Origin: Macrosoma leucophasiata
Taxonomy: Eukaryota > Arthropoda > Insecta > Lepidoptera > Hedylidae
Direction: 5' to 3'
NCBI GenBank assembly: GCA_036365455.1
Contig: JAWQUS010000016.1
Location: forward strand, 14,283,001 to 14,347,000
Length of the DNA stretch: 64,000 bases
Each line of letters opens with the position of its first letter. Position 1 is the stretch's first letter. The notes under the pieces were generated by a model. The model was not told where the DNA came from, ran no database searches, and was given only the letters and a program-made list of their open reading frames with translations. A program made the translations under genes and the position numbers. This document shows positions 12,110-24,184 of the stretch, piece after piece.

Positions 12110-13110
12110 ATCAGTGCTTACGTAGGTAGTGTGTAGCATAGATAACGCCCTACGAAGTCGAAACTAGCCGATTGTCACTTTCATATACTTGATGTACATA
12201 TTTCGATATGAGTGTAGTTATGTAGGTATCAATAAAAAGTTGAAGGATACTGAAACAAATATTGTTGCAGTTACCTCGTACGTGATTACAAAGAAATACC
12301 ACTGTATTGAGAGCATAGCACTTGAACAACTAGCTCTTAGCGTGGTGTTAGTGCCCGGATAAGATAAATGAAAATCTTACAATCTAAACAAGTATATTCA
12401 AAGATAATAAACACAACAAACAATGGGAGAACTCAATGACATGAACGTCAACACGTGACACGAGGATACGCTCATTAAGAATGTGGTTCTGTACTCCATT
12501 TTGTGTTACGGATAAAGATGATGATCCATTCATTGCAGACACGATACTTTATACAATTGAAATTTATGGGTACCTGTTAAAATACTTCTGTAAATACCCA
12601 TTATAAAATCGAACATCTTTCGGCTGTCAATACACTCTTTGTGCGTTTTATTTTAAATTAAAAACTATAAAGACCCTTGCTATCTTAGGATCTAACACCA
12701 AATTGGTATTCTTAGTTCTGTTGTAACTAATAACGTCAACTCAACATTTTCCTCCGTTTGAGGTAAGAAAGCAATTGTCAAACTTGAGGAGTATTTACAT
12801 TTACGCCATATTCTTGCGCCCAATAATTTTTTCGTGTCGGAACTGTCTGGAAATATAATTAAATACCATATCTTTCTATAAAAATGGATTTTCAAGACTG
12901 TGAATTATCTATATTATGATAATCCGTACATGTCTAGTTACTGTCAGAATACAACCACAGTAAAAGTACATACAGTAGTTTATCGCCTTTGAAGTTTTGC
13001 AATATGCCGCCTTCACCCATAAAAACGCAAATTCATTAAGGTTGTTACGTTTTTGGTTTTTATTTACGTCGTTTGTAACGCGTCAGTATACGTTGAACAT
13101 ATATAAAAAT
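12110..13110. other. No recognised feature
   Basis: AT-rich intergenic sequence without supported coding or repeat content. Confidence 0.4.
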
Positions 13111-13117
13111 AATAAAA

Positions 13118-13292
13118 ATATGACGCCTGTAATCCCCTAAGGGGTAGGTAGAGGTAAATCGGATTCATGCATACATCCTCGATTCGCCGGTCACGTTTTG
13201 GCCCATGCAACAGGCGGCGAGCCTGTTGACATCCCCAGGCACTTTACCAAACTTTGAGGTACTGCGAAGCATCCAGAAAATAGAAAAATCTA
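13118..13292 (-). repeat. SINE family B 3' fragment
   Basis: GACGCCTGTAATCCCC tail and GAGCCTGTTGACATCCCCAG core in reverse; the head is missing. Confidence 0.6.
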
Positions 13293-14512
13293 TCATACTA
13301 TAAATATCTCAACCTATCAACAATTTACCAGTCTATCATCAATCTACCAGTATTCCAGTTGGGCGGTCTACCAGTACGCCAGAATTCTAACAATTATAAT
13401 GTACCGATCCTAATATTCATCCATACCTTTTTAACTCCGTCCAATATAATCCGAATATCAAATACATACAAACAAAAAAAATATTTAGAGTTTTCTTTAA
13501 AGATTTTTTCGTTTTGTGAAGTAAGTAGGTATGTACATAAAGTGTATAATATAATAGATATTATTATTAAATGAAAATTAGAATAAAATATTAACAGTAA
13601 AGTTGACATGTAAATTTTTCAATATCATCTTTCAAAAAACGCACCCCTTATCGCTAAGTCCCAAGTAGATGACAGTTTTTGTATGGGCTACTTGGTACCG
13701 CCCCCTCCCTCCCGCGCGTCGCACGCCCCGCACGATTGCTCTGACATTACACGTTCGTTGCATGACTGTAGGTAATTAACACGTTCGTTTTCTTTAGACT
13801 GTGATACAACTAAGAATATGGATTTCGAGGCGTCCTCGAGTGAGTCAAGGAATGTTTCGTGTAACGTCTTAGAATTTGAGTGTAAAAATCTCAACCTTTG
13901 GAGGCCCCTAGAACCGGAGATCCGTGGGCGGACCGACCCCCCCTCCTCCCATCTCCCTTTTAGTCAGTGGACTTCCCATCGCCTTGTGCAGTTGATCTTC
14001 GGCACTTCGCCAACGGTCTATTCACATATTTAAAATCATCACTCCAGTCACAGTAGATAGATTTCGATCAACTGTGCTCCAGTCGAAATACGTCCAATGC
14101 TGGACAAAGCCTTCCCCAAAGACGGCCACAAGAGTGTTGTCGTTAGGGGAGATATACCATAATCGCTTGGCATGCGGATTGGCAATGTTTCAAATATTTG
14201 AATTTATTCAAATTAATCTAGTCTATTCCCGACTTACGTCCTTTGGTATAACCTGCTCAGTACCTATCATGAATAGTCTAGAGCTGATTTATTTACGTCT
14301 TTTATTCTTAGCACTCATGTATTAATCTTATGATTGCAATCCATTAGTGACGACTACGTGCAGATTCATTTTTTAATCAGATTTAATATCAAATATAAAT
14401 AATTACAATTAATTATAGTAACAAATTAAATCAGTAGTTACATACGTCACATGGAAGTATATGACGTTATATTCTTCTATAATATAATACCTGCGGCAGT
14501 ATACTGTCACGC

Positions 14513-14656
14513 CCTTATTCATAAACGAACTTTAGCTAAAGTGTTGCTAATCTCTCCTTTGTCTTTTTCTATTCTGCACATTTGACAATGCAACTGAAAA
14601 GGACAAAGCGTTCTATAGCTAAAACGTATCTAATGTACGTTTATGAATAAGGGGGT
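14513..14656. mobile_element. MITE with CCCTTATTCATAAACG ends
   Basis: Perfect inverted ends CCCTTATTCATAAACG and CGTTTATGAATAAGGG about 140 bp apart, around GCTAATCTCTCCTTTGTC and ATTTGACAATGCAACT. A second copy is at 21333-21461. Confidence 0.65.
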
Positions 14657-14999
14657 TAGTCTTTAACAGAACGAAATTTTCCCCACCACAGCATTGTCAC
14701 AGTAGTGTCAGTGAGTGTCGGAACAAAGAGTAGGTAAATTAGTTAACATATCCTTTGACCAATGTCGGGCGAACTTTTCGAACAGGACAACAGTAAATAC
14801 AAAAACGCGGTCTCGCGATTAAACTGCTGCTATTGCAATCCGCATCCAAGCAATGCTCCCCTAATGACGCCTAACCCAGTTGTGAGAATGGATTTTATCC
14901 AGCAACGGATGTTTTCCGGCTAAAGTGATGATGATGATCACGATGATAGCATACTTTTTGTGGACTTGTACAAATAAGTCATTCATATTTATTTCATAC

Positions 15000-15420
15000 T
15001 AGCGACCCGTCCTGGCTTCGCACGGGTTCAATGTTACCTACAATACTACTATTTATAATAAAATATAACCTATAACACTCCTGAATGGTGCAGCTTTTCG
15101 AGTGTGAAATAATTTTCATGATCGGTTCAGTATTTCCGAAGATTAGCCCCTACAAACAAATAAACAATCAAAGCTACAAACTTAATAAACTGTATCTTTA
15201 CGCCTGGTCCCTTACGGGGTAGGTAGAGAGTGTAAAGCGCCAGATACCCTGGCCCTGACATACCATCCGTGCTTTCTACATTTATTATTCTCTTCATACA
15301 TGCACGCCGATTCCCAAGACTTTTGACCCCACCCTCAGACAAAACTCGACCTATTTAATCATTGTAGATCAATCTTGGTCTTTCTGGGCCTGTGCAGACA
15401 TCCACATTCGCATTCTATAT
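15000..15420. repeat. ACTAGCGACCCG repeat and reversed LINE-tail fragment
   Basis: 15000-15165 is an ACTAGCGACCCGTCCTGGCT-type dispersed repeat ending CCGAAGATTAGCCCC. 15185-15420 (minus) matches the LINE 3' tail at 55862-56250, including GGVKSLGNRRACMKR. Confidence 0.55.
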
Positions 15421-15724
15421 CTGTTTAGTCATTCGAACTTGATAATATAAGTATAGATAATTTGTACGGAATCCTAAATAAAATATCATCTAAGTAAATG
15501 GAGGTTATAAGACTACCATATTCATAAACTTTTATTGTTATGTTTGGAATAAGGAAAAAACATACAATGAGATTTAGGCCAGGTTCATAAAAATGACGTT
15601 AACCAGAATCGTTATTAATTTAAGAAGATTGCATACTTGACTACAATTGTTTACATTAAACTTGCAATAATATAATTACTAGTGGTTGAGCTATAGCAGA
15701 GATTATATAATAACACCTACTACT

Positions 15725-15925
15725 TATAGAATGGACACTCCGACATCCCGCCCGATTTCCCCGCCTCATCCAACCTCCTCACCTCTTATGGCCGACGTTT
15801 GGTATTCTCTACGTGCTACGCAGACAGGTGTATGTGTAAATACACGTCACTGATTGATGTCTGTGTAATAGAGACCAAATTAAGCGTTTGTATGTAATTT
15901 TGGCTGAGTATCCGCGGTGTATCTA
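15725..15925 (+). repeat. Family K dispersed repeat
   Basis: About 200 bp: TATAGAATGGACACTCCGAC, CCTCATCCAACCTCCTC, GTCACTGATTGATGTCTGTG. Other copies are at 42335-42530 (plus) and 62735-62930 (minus). Confidence 0.6.
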
Positions 15926-16307
15926 CAGTAAGAGAGTACACTGAAACTCTACCACCAGTAGAGTTTTATAGCCCGTATTACTTTACCATCATTGTGAACC
16001 ATGGACTAGTTTGCCGCTTCGTGATACTATGAGATCTATATTTAGTATCACGAAGTGGCTAAAAAGTGGTGGTGCTGGAAGAATAAGCTACTAATGACAT
16101 ATTATACGAGTATTTCCACCGAATAATATTTAAAAGAGAATGTTAGTAAGTAAAGTACCTACACCTATCACACACAATTGGTTCATTTATTTATATGATT
16201 ACATCTACAGAACATCGCCTTTTTAAAAACAATACGTACCTACTTATTTATATGTTAGGATCCCACTGCAAAATCGTTTCGTTCATCAAGATATGCTGAA
16301 AACCTAG

Positions 16308-16740
16308 TTTTTATGCATATATATAATCTAGAGAATCTATATCCACTAGGTTGCCGATCAACATTTGGCCGCAATTATTTTTTTTGAGAAAGATTTTTTT
16401 TTAACTTGTTTTCTCATTGAAATGTCTTTGACCTCTCGGCAATACTTGTGTGTATAAATACTGAAAAATCGTGGCTGCCGTTGCGCACTTGGCCGCCCCT
16501 ACCTATTTTCGTTCCTCCTCGATAACTTTTTTACGTCTATAACGTACATGTATTATTTAAATATCAAACTAAAGATTTTTTTTCTCATTGTTATGATATA
16601 CGGGAGCCAAATTAAATCGGCCGCAAATAAGAGTTGCTGTCCGTTAAAGATAAAAAATAAATATTAAAAATATTTGCGGCCAAATTTTGATTGGCAACCT
16701 AGTGGATATATAATCTCTAGATTATAAATATGCATAAAAA
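16308..16740. mobile_element. Fold-back element with about 65-bp inverted arms
   Basis: Left arm 16308-16374 (TTTTATGCATATATATAATC ... GGTTGCCGATCAACA ... GGCCGCAA) is inverted at 16673-16740 (TTGCGGCCAAA ... TTGGCAACCTAGTGG). No reading frame between. MITE or fold-back transposon. Confidence 0.65.
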
Positions 16741-17009
16741 TTATGCAGTTTATCTGATCCTAACCTATTACGAGTAAAGATGAACTTGAAGAAGCAAAAA
16801 TATACATAAATGTTTTAAGAGGAAAATGTACAAGAAAACAATCGCGAATGGTTAATGAATTCTTCATGTATATCCATCTGTATTCCATTTTCTAATTGCA
16901 CGTGTAATAAGAAGGAACATCAGTGGCTAGCTTTTGTTGTGCGACTACACGCGCGAATAGCATGTGCACGCATCTTTAGAACTCACTAGACCACTAAAGA
17001 TTGTACAGG

Positions 17010-17165
17010 TAATAGAACTCCTGTGACGTAGCCTATGGTGTTGGCACCACCGCATCACCTTATCTATTTGGCGTATTTAACGCTATGGTATTTCTGACAG
17101 CTGGTAATATACTTATCTGTAATTTCCGACACAGAGGTATACTAGCTTAAGCTTAAGTAACGGAT
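17010..17165 (+). repeat. Family A fragment
   Basis: GGCACCACCGCATCACC through GTAATTTCCGACACAGAGG, degraded. Confidence 0.5.
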
Positions 17166-17359
17166 ATAACTCTCTGTTTTTTATGTACATATATACTTAC
17201 AGGCTATTGTATTCACTAACCACGAATGTGCTTCTTTACTATTTTCCTGACATAAACTAAATTTTAAGATAAGGTAAATTAGGCTACAACCCGAATGTAC
17301 GTACGTGGTAATCTTTAAGAAAATTGCCATCAAAATAATATAGTTAAATCTAACTAGGT

Positions 17360-17470
17360 TTGTACTATTTATTTTTCGCAATAACACATGCGAGTGAACT
17401 TAAGAAATCAAGGAAAAACGGCAAGAAAAAGGTTCGATTCCTGCCCGAAGTCAATTTTTTCTTTCCGTTT
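17360..17470 (+). repeat. tRNA-like/fold-back repeat arm
   Basis: Contains TTTTTCGCAATAACACATGC and a B-box-like GGTTCGATTCCTGCCCGAAG. The same words form the palindromic element at 49794-49943, and a related tRNA-like head is at 24766-24845 (minus). Confidence 0.45.
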
Positions 17471-18202
17471 TTTCTTTAATTTTTAACTAGATTTGGTTTC
17501 GCTGTTGAGTTTCGATAATCTTCCAACCGCGCCATCAGATAAGTTGCATCAGGTGACATTTATTGGCGTGTCGCCGAATCAATATAAGAAAGCGGTTAAA
17601 ATTATTTGTTATATTTTTTAATGTGAACTCTCGAATAATATGAAGTTTAAAAAAGTTTATAAAAAAACAGACCACGCCCGATTTATGATTAGTAGGTATC
17701 AGTAGAGCTTCAGAAATTCTAAATAAGTATGTCGATTAGAAAATATCAAGACAGCAGGTACCTACTACCTTCGAGACAAACGTCAAAAACAAGGACAACG
17801 TAAATGAGTAGAGAAGTAGATACGGCTGTTAAACATGGTAAACATAAGAAATAGAAACAAGGAAGTTCTTTTCTCGCATAGAAAAAATTCCAATCCACAT
17901 ATTTAGGTCTCTTTAGTGTCTGAGGAATATCAGTAAGCACTGTAGAACATAAAACTCAAATCATGTTAACATAATCCGTAATTCGGCGGACAAATTAAAA
18001 ATTTAATCTTGCTAGATATATTTTTTATAATGTAACAATACAATTACCAGTCAACATTAAAAATATTTTCCATATTTAATCGTAAAACGAATGTAAATAA
18101 AAACACAATAATGCTCGCCGAAATAATATACCGCCATGTACAGAGTACATTAACAGTAAATCGCTTATAAAATAAAAATATTTTACACAAAAAAGTACTT
18201 AC

Positions 18203-18289
18203 AATTACGTTTTCTCGTCTTGTTTTTTTTTTCACTAATTTATTTTCACTGTTATGTTTTTTTGTTTTCACGGTATTATTTTTATTCAT
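18203..18289 (-). CDS. Possible orphan first coding exon (29 codons), unrecognised
   Basis: An ATG at 18289 on the minus strand opens 29 lysine- and asparagine-rich codons ending exactly at a consensus donor GTAAGT (18202-18197). Just upstream (about 18290-18370) is a GC- and CpG-richer stretch with promoter-like composition, unlike its AT-rich surroundings. I found no convincing partner exon further left, where all nearby open frames look like repeats or noise. It may be the first exon of a gene with a long intron, or chance. Confidence 0.2.
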
Positions 18290-18644
18290 TCACACGAGTG
18301 ACTATTGTGCGGCGCTCACTGGACTGTCACGTCCACTCGTGCGCACGATCTCAAGATAAATCCCGCCTCGATTGAAACTGAGACGTAAACCTCTATGTGA
18401 ATGTCTTGTATTATTCAACCTGATATTGATTCGTTTCGTGCATAATTAATCTTATTATGCACTTTAATTTACACGTTGACTGGGAAAAACGTGTTTGGTA
18501 TACAAATGGATTTTTTCACATGCTCATGACGGTACTCAACTACTTTGCCGGCCAATCAACCTATGAACATTTTCACAACTACCTAAGGGAATCCCCTGTG
18601 GGTCCGATTCTCGGCTTAGGGCGTTGCGAAGAAATACATAAACG

Positions 18645-18965
18645 AAACTCCACAACTGCAATCCCTGAAGGGGTAGGATAAATACATGCATTCAAGCTTT
18701 CATGCAAACACCCTCGATTCACCAGTTGCGTAACGCTTGTAACAGGTGGCGACCCCGTTGATACTATCTCCGGGCACATTACCAAGGTCTGAAGTTCTGA
18801 GAAACTCACAGAATATTATTATGGAAAAATTCCAATAGAATCAGAGATAAACGATTTTACGTCGTTAAATTCTAAAGTCCCCTAGAATATAGTTCCAGGG
18901 AATCGAACGAAGGACACCAGTGTAGTAGTGGTGCCTTATTATCACTAGACTTCTGGGGCAGTTTA
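18645..18965 (-). repeat. tRNA-derived SINE (family B), old full-length copy
   Basis: Reversed: tail CAATCCCTGAAGGGGTAGG, core CGGGCACATTACCAAGG, and a degraded tRNA head CAGGGAATCGAACGAAGGAC near 18896-18915. Confidence 0.65.
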
Positions 18966-18969
18966 AATG

Positions 18970-20300
18970 AGAAATAAAAAACATAAGATATATTATAATG
19001 CAATTAATTATAAGAATTAAATAAACATAAGATATATTATAAATTTAAAATACTTAAAATTACTTACTTACTTATTTACTTACTTTATAAAGTTTCAGCA
19101 GGTGCACCTTTCAGACTTATCATCAGTTTAAATGGTCCCGACGGAAGACCAGTGTTGGCTGTCACAGAACCAGCACAACCTCAGTTGGGGTCAATTTATA
19201 ACAGTGTAAAAATCATTTTGTGTGTTTATATAATTTTTTGTAATAGTCTAAGGTCTCATTTTTATAAGTTATCGTAATAATCTCCTTTCAGTTGTTGAGT
19301 CAACAACGAATAAACATGTTGCTAAAAATATGTGTCGTTGGTTTTATCGTGATCATCATTAAGAATCTTACTTCTTTTATAAATGTGAAAGTATGAATGT
19401 TTGTTTGTTTGTTGCTCAATCATGCTAAGGCGGTTGGACGGATTTCAAAGAAATTTTGTGCATAGGTAGAGTATATAGGTTGTAACATAAAGAATACTTT
19501 TTATTTAGGTAAGAAAAGGTAACATTTTGCCCGCCCGAAACCGAGGCGAACTACTAATAATACATAATTATTAATACGTGTGAATATTCAGCCAGTAAGT
19601 CACGTAGCAAAAAACAAATGTAAATACAAGACATCACTACGTCTGCTCGGTCTCTATAGCTATATAAATCACTCAATCACCACATTCACCACACAATAAC
19701 ATACTTAATCAGTGTCATGGCTCTATTATTGCTATTTCATTACGAACATAAGCTGAATTGTATACTTTATCTCGTATATAAACACACTTGTAACAAATAC
19801 GTGGACGCATTCTAAATGAGCTTATTTAAAGGAGCTACTTGTGGGGGATAAGGAAGAAAAGGAAAATAAAATGCAAATTGCTAGTAAAAGTGATGTAGAT
19901 AGTAATAACTTTTTCACAAATTGTCACTTACGGTTTCAGTTGAATTCAGGATCCCGTTTGATGCCGCTGCATTTCTATGGGCGTGTTCACACAAGTATAT
20001 TGTTGCAGTACAGCCGCGCTAAATGTAGTTAAGGTGGCAAACCAGCGTACACTTCACACGAATGATAAGTGACTATTGTTGCTTTGAGATCTTTGCGTCT
20101 ATGATAACAATTAAGGAGCCATACGAGTACATTACCATCTAACCAAAACACAACTTATTAAATATTCTGTTAGACCTGCTTATTACATTAGATGGTATCC
20201 AGCGGTGCGATTTTCGCGTTCGTTTCTGCCAAAATGTTGAAATTGTCGAACTCCTTTCTGGGGTGAACACCGCGTATTGCTGAGAAAACCCTCACTATAC
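18970..20300. other. No recognised gene
   Basis: AT-rich. A short duplicated ACATAAGATATATTATAA motif lies at 18980-19040. No supported coding or shared repeat otherwise, up to the Helitron. Confidence 0.4.
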
Positions 20301-20305
20301 TATAA

Positions 20306-21170
20306 TCTTCTTAATATATATAAATCTCGTGTCACAATGTTTGTCCTCAATGGACTCCTAAACCACTTAACCGATTATAATAAAATTCGCACACCATGTG
20401 CAGTTCGATCCAACTTGAGAGATAGGATAGTTTAAATCTCAAATTATAGTCGCAATTTTAATTTATTGCTAATTATTTGTCTGTTATTATTTGACAGTCA
20501 CAATTATCTGTTAACTCCAAATGATTCTAACAGATGTCGATACCTTTCGACTGGGTTGAGTAAGTAATCAATAGATGGCGCGATGATGCTTTGGTAAATC
20601 TACAAACGTGTCATTTATGCTACATTTTAACAGCATAATTACCACGTTTTGTTGACGCTATATAATTAATTAAATTTATTTTGTAGTGAACAAAATACCG
20701 TATAATTCAATTATTTCCACTTTTTAAATTTTTGGTGTTAGCATAGCCGGCCACGTGTTACATAGACTGAAGTGTAAATTGAATTCATATCATAATGAAT
20801 GAAGATAATACAGTGAAATTAATCCTATTTTTTACTTATTTGTGCTTCATTGATCAAAACTTTATAATTTAATTTGAATATATGTATGTAAGTATTATCA
20901 CATAATTATAAAATTTAATTAAAATGTCAATGCAAAAATGATACCCAATTTCCTACACTTTTTCAATAGTTGTACAAATATTTTTTTTGTTGTTTTTATT
21001 TAACCTCTATTAAAAAATATTTAGCACTTATTTTTTTACAAATACCATCTGTGTGAAAAACCATAGTGGACTCCGTGACTGATGTTCTCTTATTGTTCCT
21101 CTTAGATTGTTTACTATAATGTAATATAACAAAAACTTTAGCCACAGCAACGCGTGGCCGGGTCAGCTAG
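20306..21170 (+). mobile_element. Non-autonomous Helitron
   Basis: Begins TCTTCTTAATATATATAAAT and ends CTAG. The flanking bases are A on the left and T on the right, the A|T insertion without target duplication that is typical of Helitrons. A hairpin GCCAC-N8-GTGGC (21141-21158) lies 12 nt before the CTAG end. No Rep/helicase reading frame is present, so it is a non-autonomous 865-bp copy. Pieces of the same left end occur at 5920-6042 and 29648-29780. Confidence 0.75.
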
Positions 21171-21332
21171 TAATAATATATAATTAAACTGGTGTCAAAA
21201 GTCCTTCAGAGCTGGCAGGGCTTGGCAAACTTCATACGGCGAGATTCAATGACCGCATTACGACGTTACTTTAAGTTGGAGTCGAACTTTCAACGCTTAA
21301 TTTGTTTGACAGGCGTGTCAAAACTCTTACCC

Positions 21333-21461
21333 CCTTATTCATAAACGTATTTCAGCTAGTGTTGCTAATCTCTCCTTTGTCTTTTTCTGTCCTGCACATT
21401 TGACAATGCAACTATAAAAAACAAAGCATTCTATGGTTAAAATGTTCGTTTATGAATAAGG
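21333..21461. mobile_element. MITE with CTTATTCATAAACG ends, second copy
   Basis: Same ends and core as 14513-14656, with the interior shortened. Target duplication not clear. Confidence 0.6.
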
Positions 21462-21490
21462 ACAGTAATGTAAAGCTATTTGAATTACTT

Positions 21491-21713
21491 ACACACTATG
21501 TCGAAATAACGCTGCGATATAGTGTATAGCGTAAATTCGGTCGGGCGACCGAAGTTCGGTTCGATTGCTGAATTCACACACTATACCGACACACACCATA
21601 CTGAACTGAAGTTCTGCCGCGTAAGTTCGGCACTTATAGTGTGTCATATCAGCCGAATACTTCGGAACGTAAAATCAGCCGCCAAACTTCCGCGTAGCTT
21701 CGGCATAGTGCGT
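21491..21713. mobile_element. Possible MITE with CACTATG ends
   Basis: Left ACACTATGTCGAAA and right TTCGGCATAGTGC are inverted matches 220 bp apart. The interior repeats the words AAGTTCGG and CACACTATA. Single copy here. Confidence 0.35.
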
Positions 21714-21952
21714 TTACACACTTACTTTACTTAAGGAAGCACAGCACATCTTGACCATGAAAAGAAAAAGAAGAGTAAAATAACAATTATCCAGTTCTGT
21801 GATTTTTTATGGCGATAGAGCTCGAGGCGAAGACAGATATCACCGCATTACCAAATCTGCCTGCGTACTACCTAATCAACGCAATCAACGCATCGTGATA
21901 TTCCATGTACGATGTACGGTTCTCCAAGTTATTCGGTCGCCAGCAGTAACAA

Positions 21953-22318
21953 TAATAGTAATGGCATCTCATTATACGTCCCACTGCTGGGCACGAGTCT
22001 CTCCCCTTTTTGGGGGGAGGCCTGGAGCTTACTCCACCACGCTGCTCCAATGCGGATTAGTGGTAGTGGGTGGGTTAGTGGCCAATCCGCTGTCGGATGT
22101 TTTCAAGCCGCCCACAAGGCCTCCGACAAGTTTTAATGACTGCTATCTATCGATAGCAACTGGGACCGACGGCTCAACGTGCCCTCCGAAGCACGGAAAC
22201 GCGCATTTAATTTGCCACTAGCGGTCACCCATCACACTACCAGACCGCGCCCGTAGTGCTTAACCGAGTAGATCGCTTATGATCTACACCAGCCGCCGGG
22301 TTATGCGCGCTTCAGCTT
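21953..22318 (+). repeat. Family F repeat (TGCTGGGCACGAG ... GCGGATT)
   Basis: A 350-bp unit with CCACTGCTGGGCACGAGTCT, CACGCTGCTCCAATGCGGAT, AACGTGCCCTCCGAAGCACG, and a GATCTACACCAGCCG end. Copies are at 40716-41068 (reverse), 56272-56613 and 60434-60795. It resembles the widespread lepidopteran LINE-tail class; open frames inside it are artefacts. Confidence 0.65.
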
Positions 22319-23459
22319 TCAGTCAGGTCGCCAGCAGTGACAAAGCATAATTTGTAATGTAGATAGATGTCTGTAGGCATCTATACTAATATTTTTAAAA
22401 TGATTGTGGCAAACATGCTTAGAGGTTACATGGGCAGAAAATTTATTGGCAACAGGCATAAAAACCGGAGGAGAAAATGCAAAGGCGTCATCCCTGAATC
22501 ATACATCCTTTTGCCTCTACGATACTTATAACAAAACCATATATTACCATCTAACCGGTACACAATATTATAATGTCGAAGACTACAATTTAGTGGCAGA
22601 TAGATTAAAAAAAGCGGTAGCAACTAGTCTACGAGCTTCATCTACACAAATAAATTAATTTACCATACATTGGAATTGTGTACTTACTTACCACTTTCGT
22701 AATATAAAACAAAATGACGAAAAACACTTTTGCATCATAATTTATTTTTTATCATTACTAGCTGACCCGGTAAATGTCGTTATGCCACATTTAAGTATAA
22801 CGTACGCATAAAACCTCAATGTTCTGACAAAAAAAATCTAAGAAGCTATACCAAAATTCAGTCTACCGTAACTACGATTCTGTTCATCAATTGCAAGAAA
22901 ATTAAGAAACATATTTTTTATGACCATACCGCAAATAAAACGTTTATTTGCAAAACGTAATTACCATATCAAATCCTTTTATTACAAACATGTGAATGTC
23001 TTTATACTGTGAAAAAATTACGCAAGATAAATAACGGGTATTACTTATGATTGCGGTATTAGTAAGCCTGCTGTTGAGTAGCTTTTTAAATCACATGATT
23101 CAGTTTACAATGGTGAATTCCAAGGAGATAGAAATATCTTTCTGAGTGAACTATCGTTCAGAAAAACAAACGGTTGCTATCCTACACATTGTTTGAATGT
23201 TCTGCTGTGATTCAAGAATGTTTAATTATAGAAGTGGTATGAGTAATTAATTAATCAGAAAACGTACATTTACTACTAAACAATTTTTTTTTCCGTTTGG
23301 CAGCTCATCTCTATATTGATCTAGCTGTAGCCTATGTTCTTTCTCAAAGTCAACTCTATCTCTGTACCAAATTTCATTAAAATAGGTTTAGTCGTTCGTA
23401 CGGGAAAAGGTAACAGACAGAAAGACAGACAGAGTTACTTTCGCATTTATAATATTAAA

Positions 23460-23525
23460 GTAGGGATTGTAGAGATAGTAGGGAAGTAGGGAAGTAGGGA
23501 TAGTAAGGAAGTAGGGATAATCAGT
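23460..23525 (+). repeat. Short GTAGGGA tandem array
   Basis: Imperfect repeats of GGAAGTAGGGATAGTA-like units, next to the end of a CAGACAGAGTTACTTTCGC dispersed repeat (23310-23462). Confidence 0.5.
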
Positions 23526-23567
23526 GTTTACATATTTTTTATAATTTTCTCGTCTATTAGCATAACT

Positions 23568-23842
23568 TCACGCCTGTAATTTCCGAATGGTAATCATCTC
23601 AGAGGTAAATCCATGCATTCAAGCATACCTCGTTTTGACCCATGTGGCGAGCCTGTTGACATCTTTGGGCACATTACCAAAGTTCGAGGTACTGAGGAAT
23701 TTCCAGAAAATGGAAAAAATCCCAATAGAACCAGAGATAAAGGACTTTACACCATTATCTCTGATAACCCCCTACCCAGGAATCGAACCCAGGACCTCAG
23801 CGTAGGAGAAGTGGCCTGCTACCACTAGGCTACCGAGGCAGT
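23568..23842 (-). repeat. tRNA-derived SINE (family B)
   Basis: Reversed copy: tRNA head AGCCTAGTGGTAGCAGGCCA near 23815-23834, B-box complement GGAATCGAACCC, core GGGCACATTACCAAAG. Confidence 0.7.
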
Positions 23843-23928
23843 TAACGTTTTCGTCTATTAAATAAATAAATAAATATTAATATCTTAGGAAAACACATTT
23901 AAATGACTTATGACGACCATACTAATGA

Positions 23929-24128
23929 CGATCCGGTTAGTCCAGCGGTGTGAGATGACCGTTTAATTCGAAGGGTAGCGGGTTCGATCCGTACCGGGAT
24001 AAATATTTGTATGGCCTACAGATATTTGTTTCGGGTCTGGGTGTTTGTGTATGTGTACAACGGCACCCACGACAGAGGTTTATACCTACTGTGCGGCTGT
24101 GAGCGTAAGCGTATTTGAAAAATAAAAA
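23929..24128 (+). repeat. tRNA-derived SINE (family C)
   Basis: GATCCGGTTAGTCCAGCGGT head and ATTTGTATGGCCTACAGATA body. It ends about 15 bp from the gene 1 polyadenylation signals. Confidence 0.7.
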
Positions 24129-24140
24129 ATATGTATTGTC

Positions 24141-24151
24141 TTTATTTTATT
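24141..24151 (-). terminator. Gene 1 polyadenylation signals
   Basis: Two overlapping AATAAA hexamers on the minus strand (24146-24141 and 24151-24146) lie about 35-45 nt past the gene 1 stop codon. No other AATAAA is closer. A tRNA-headed SINE begins just beyond them. Confidence 0.6.
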
Positions 24152-24184
24152 TAAGCACCTTTGCAGTCTTTGTGTAGTCAACAT

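Noticed and set aside
21799..22221. 140-codon plus-strand open frame
   Set aside because: Mostly lies in family F repeat; the same frame is broken in the other copies, so it is not a gene.
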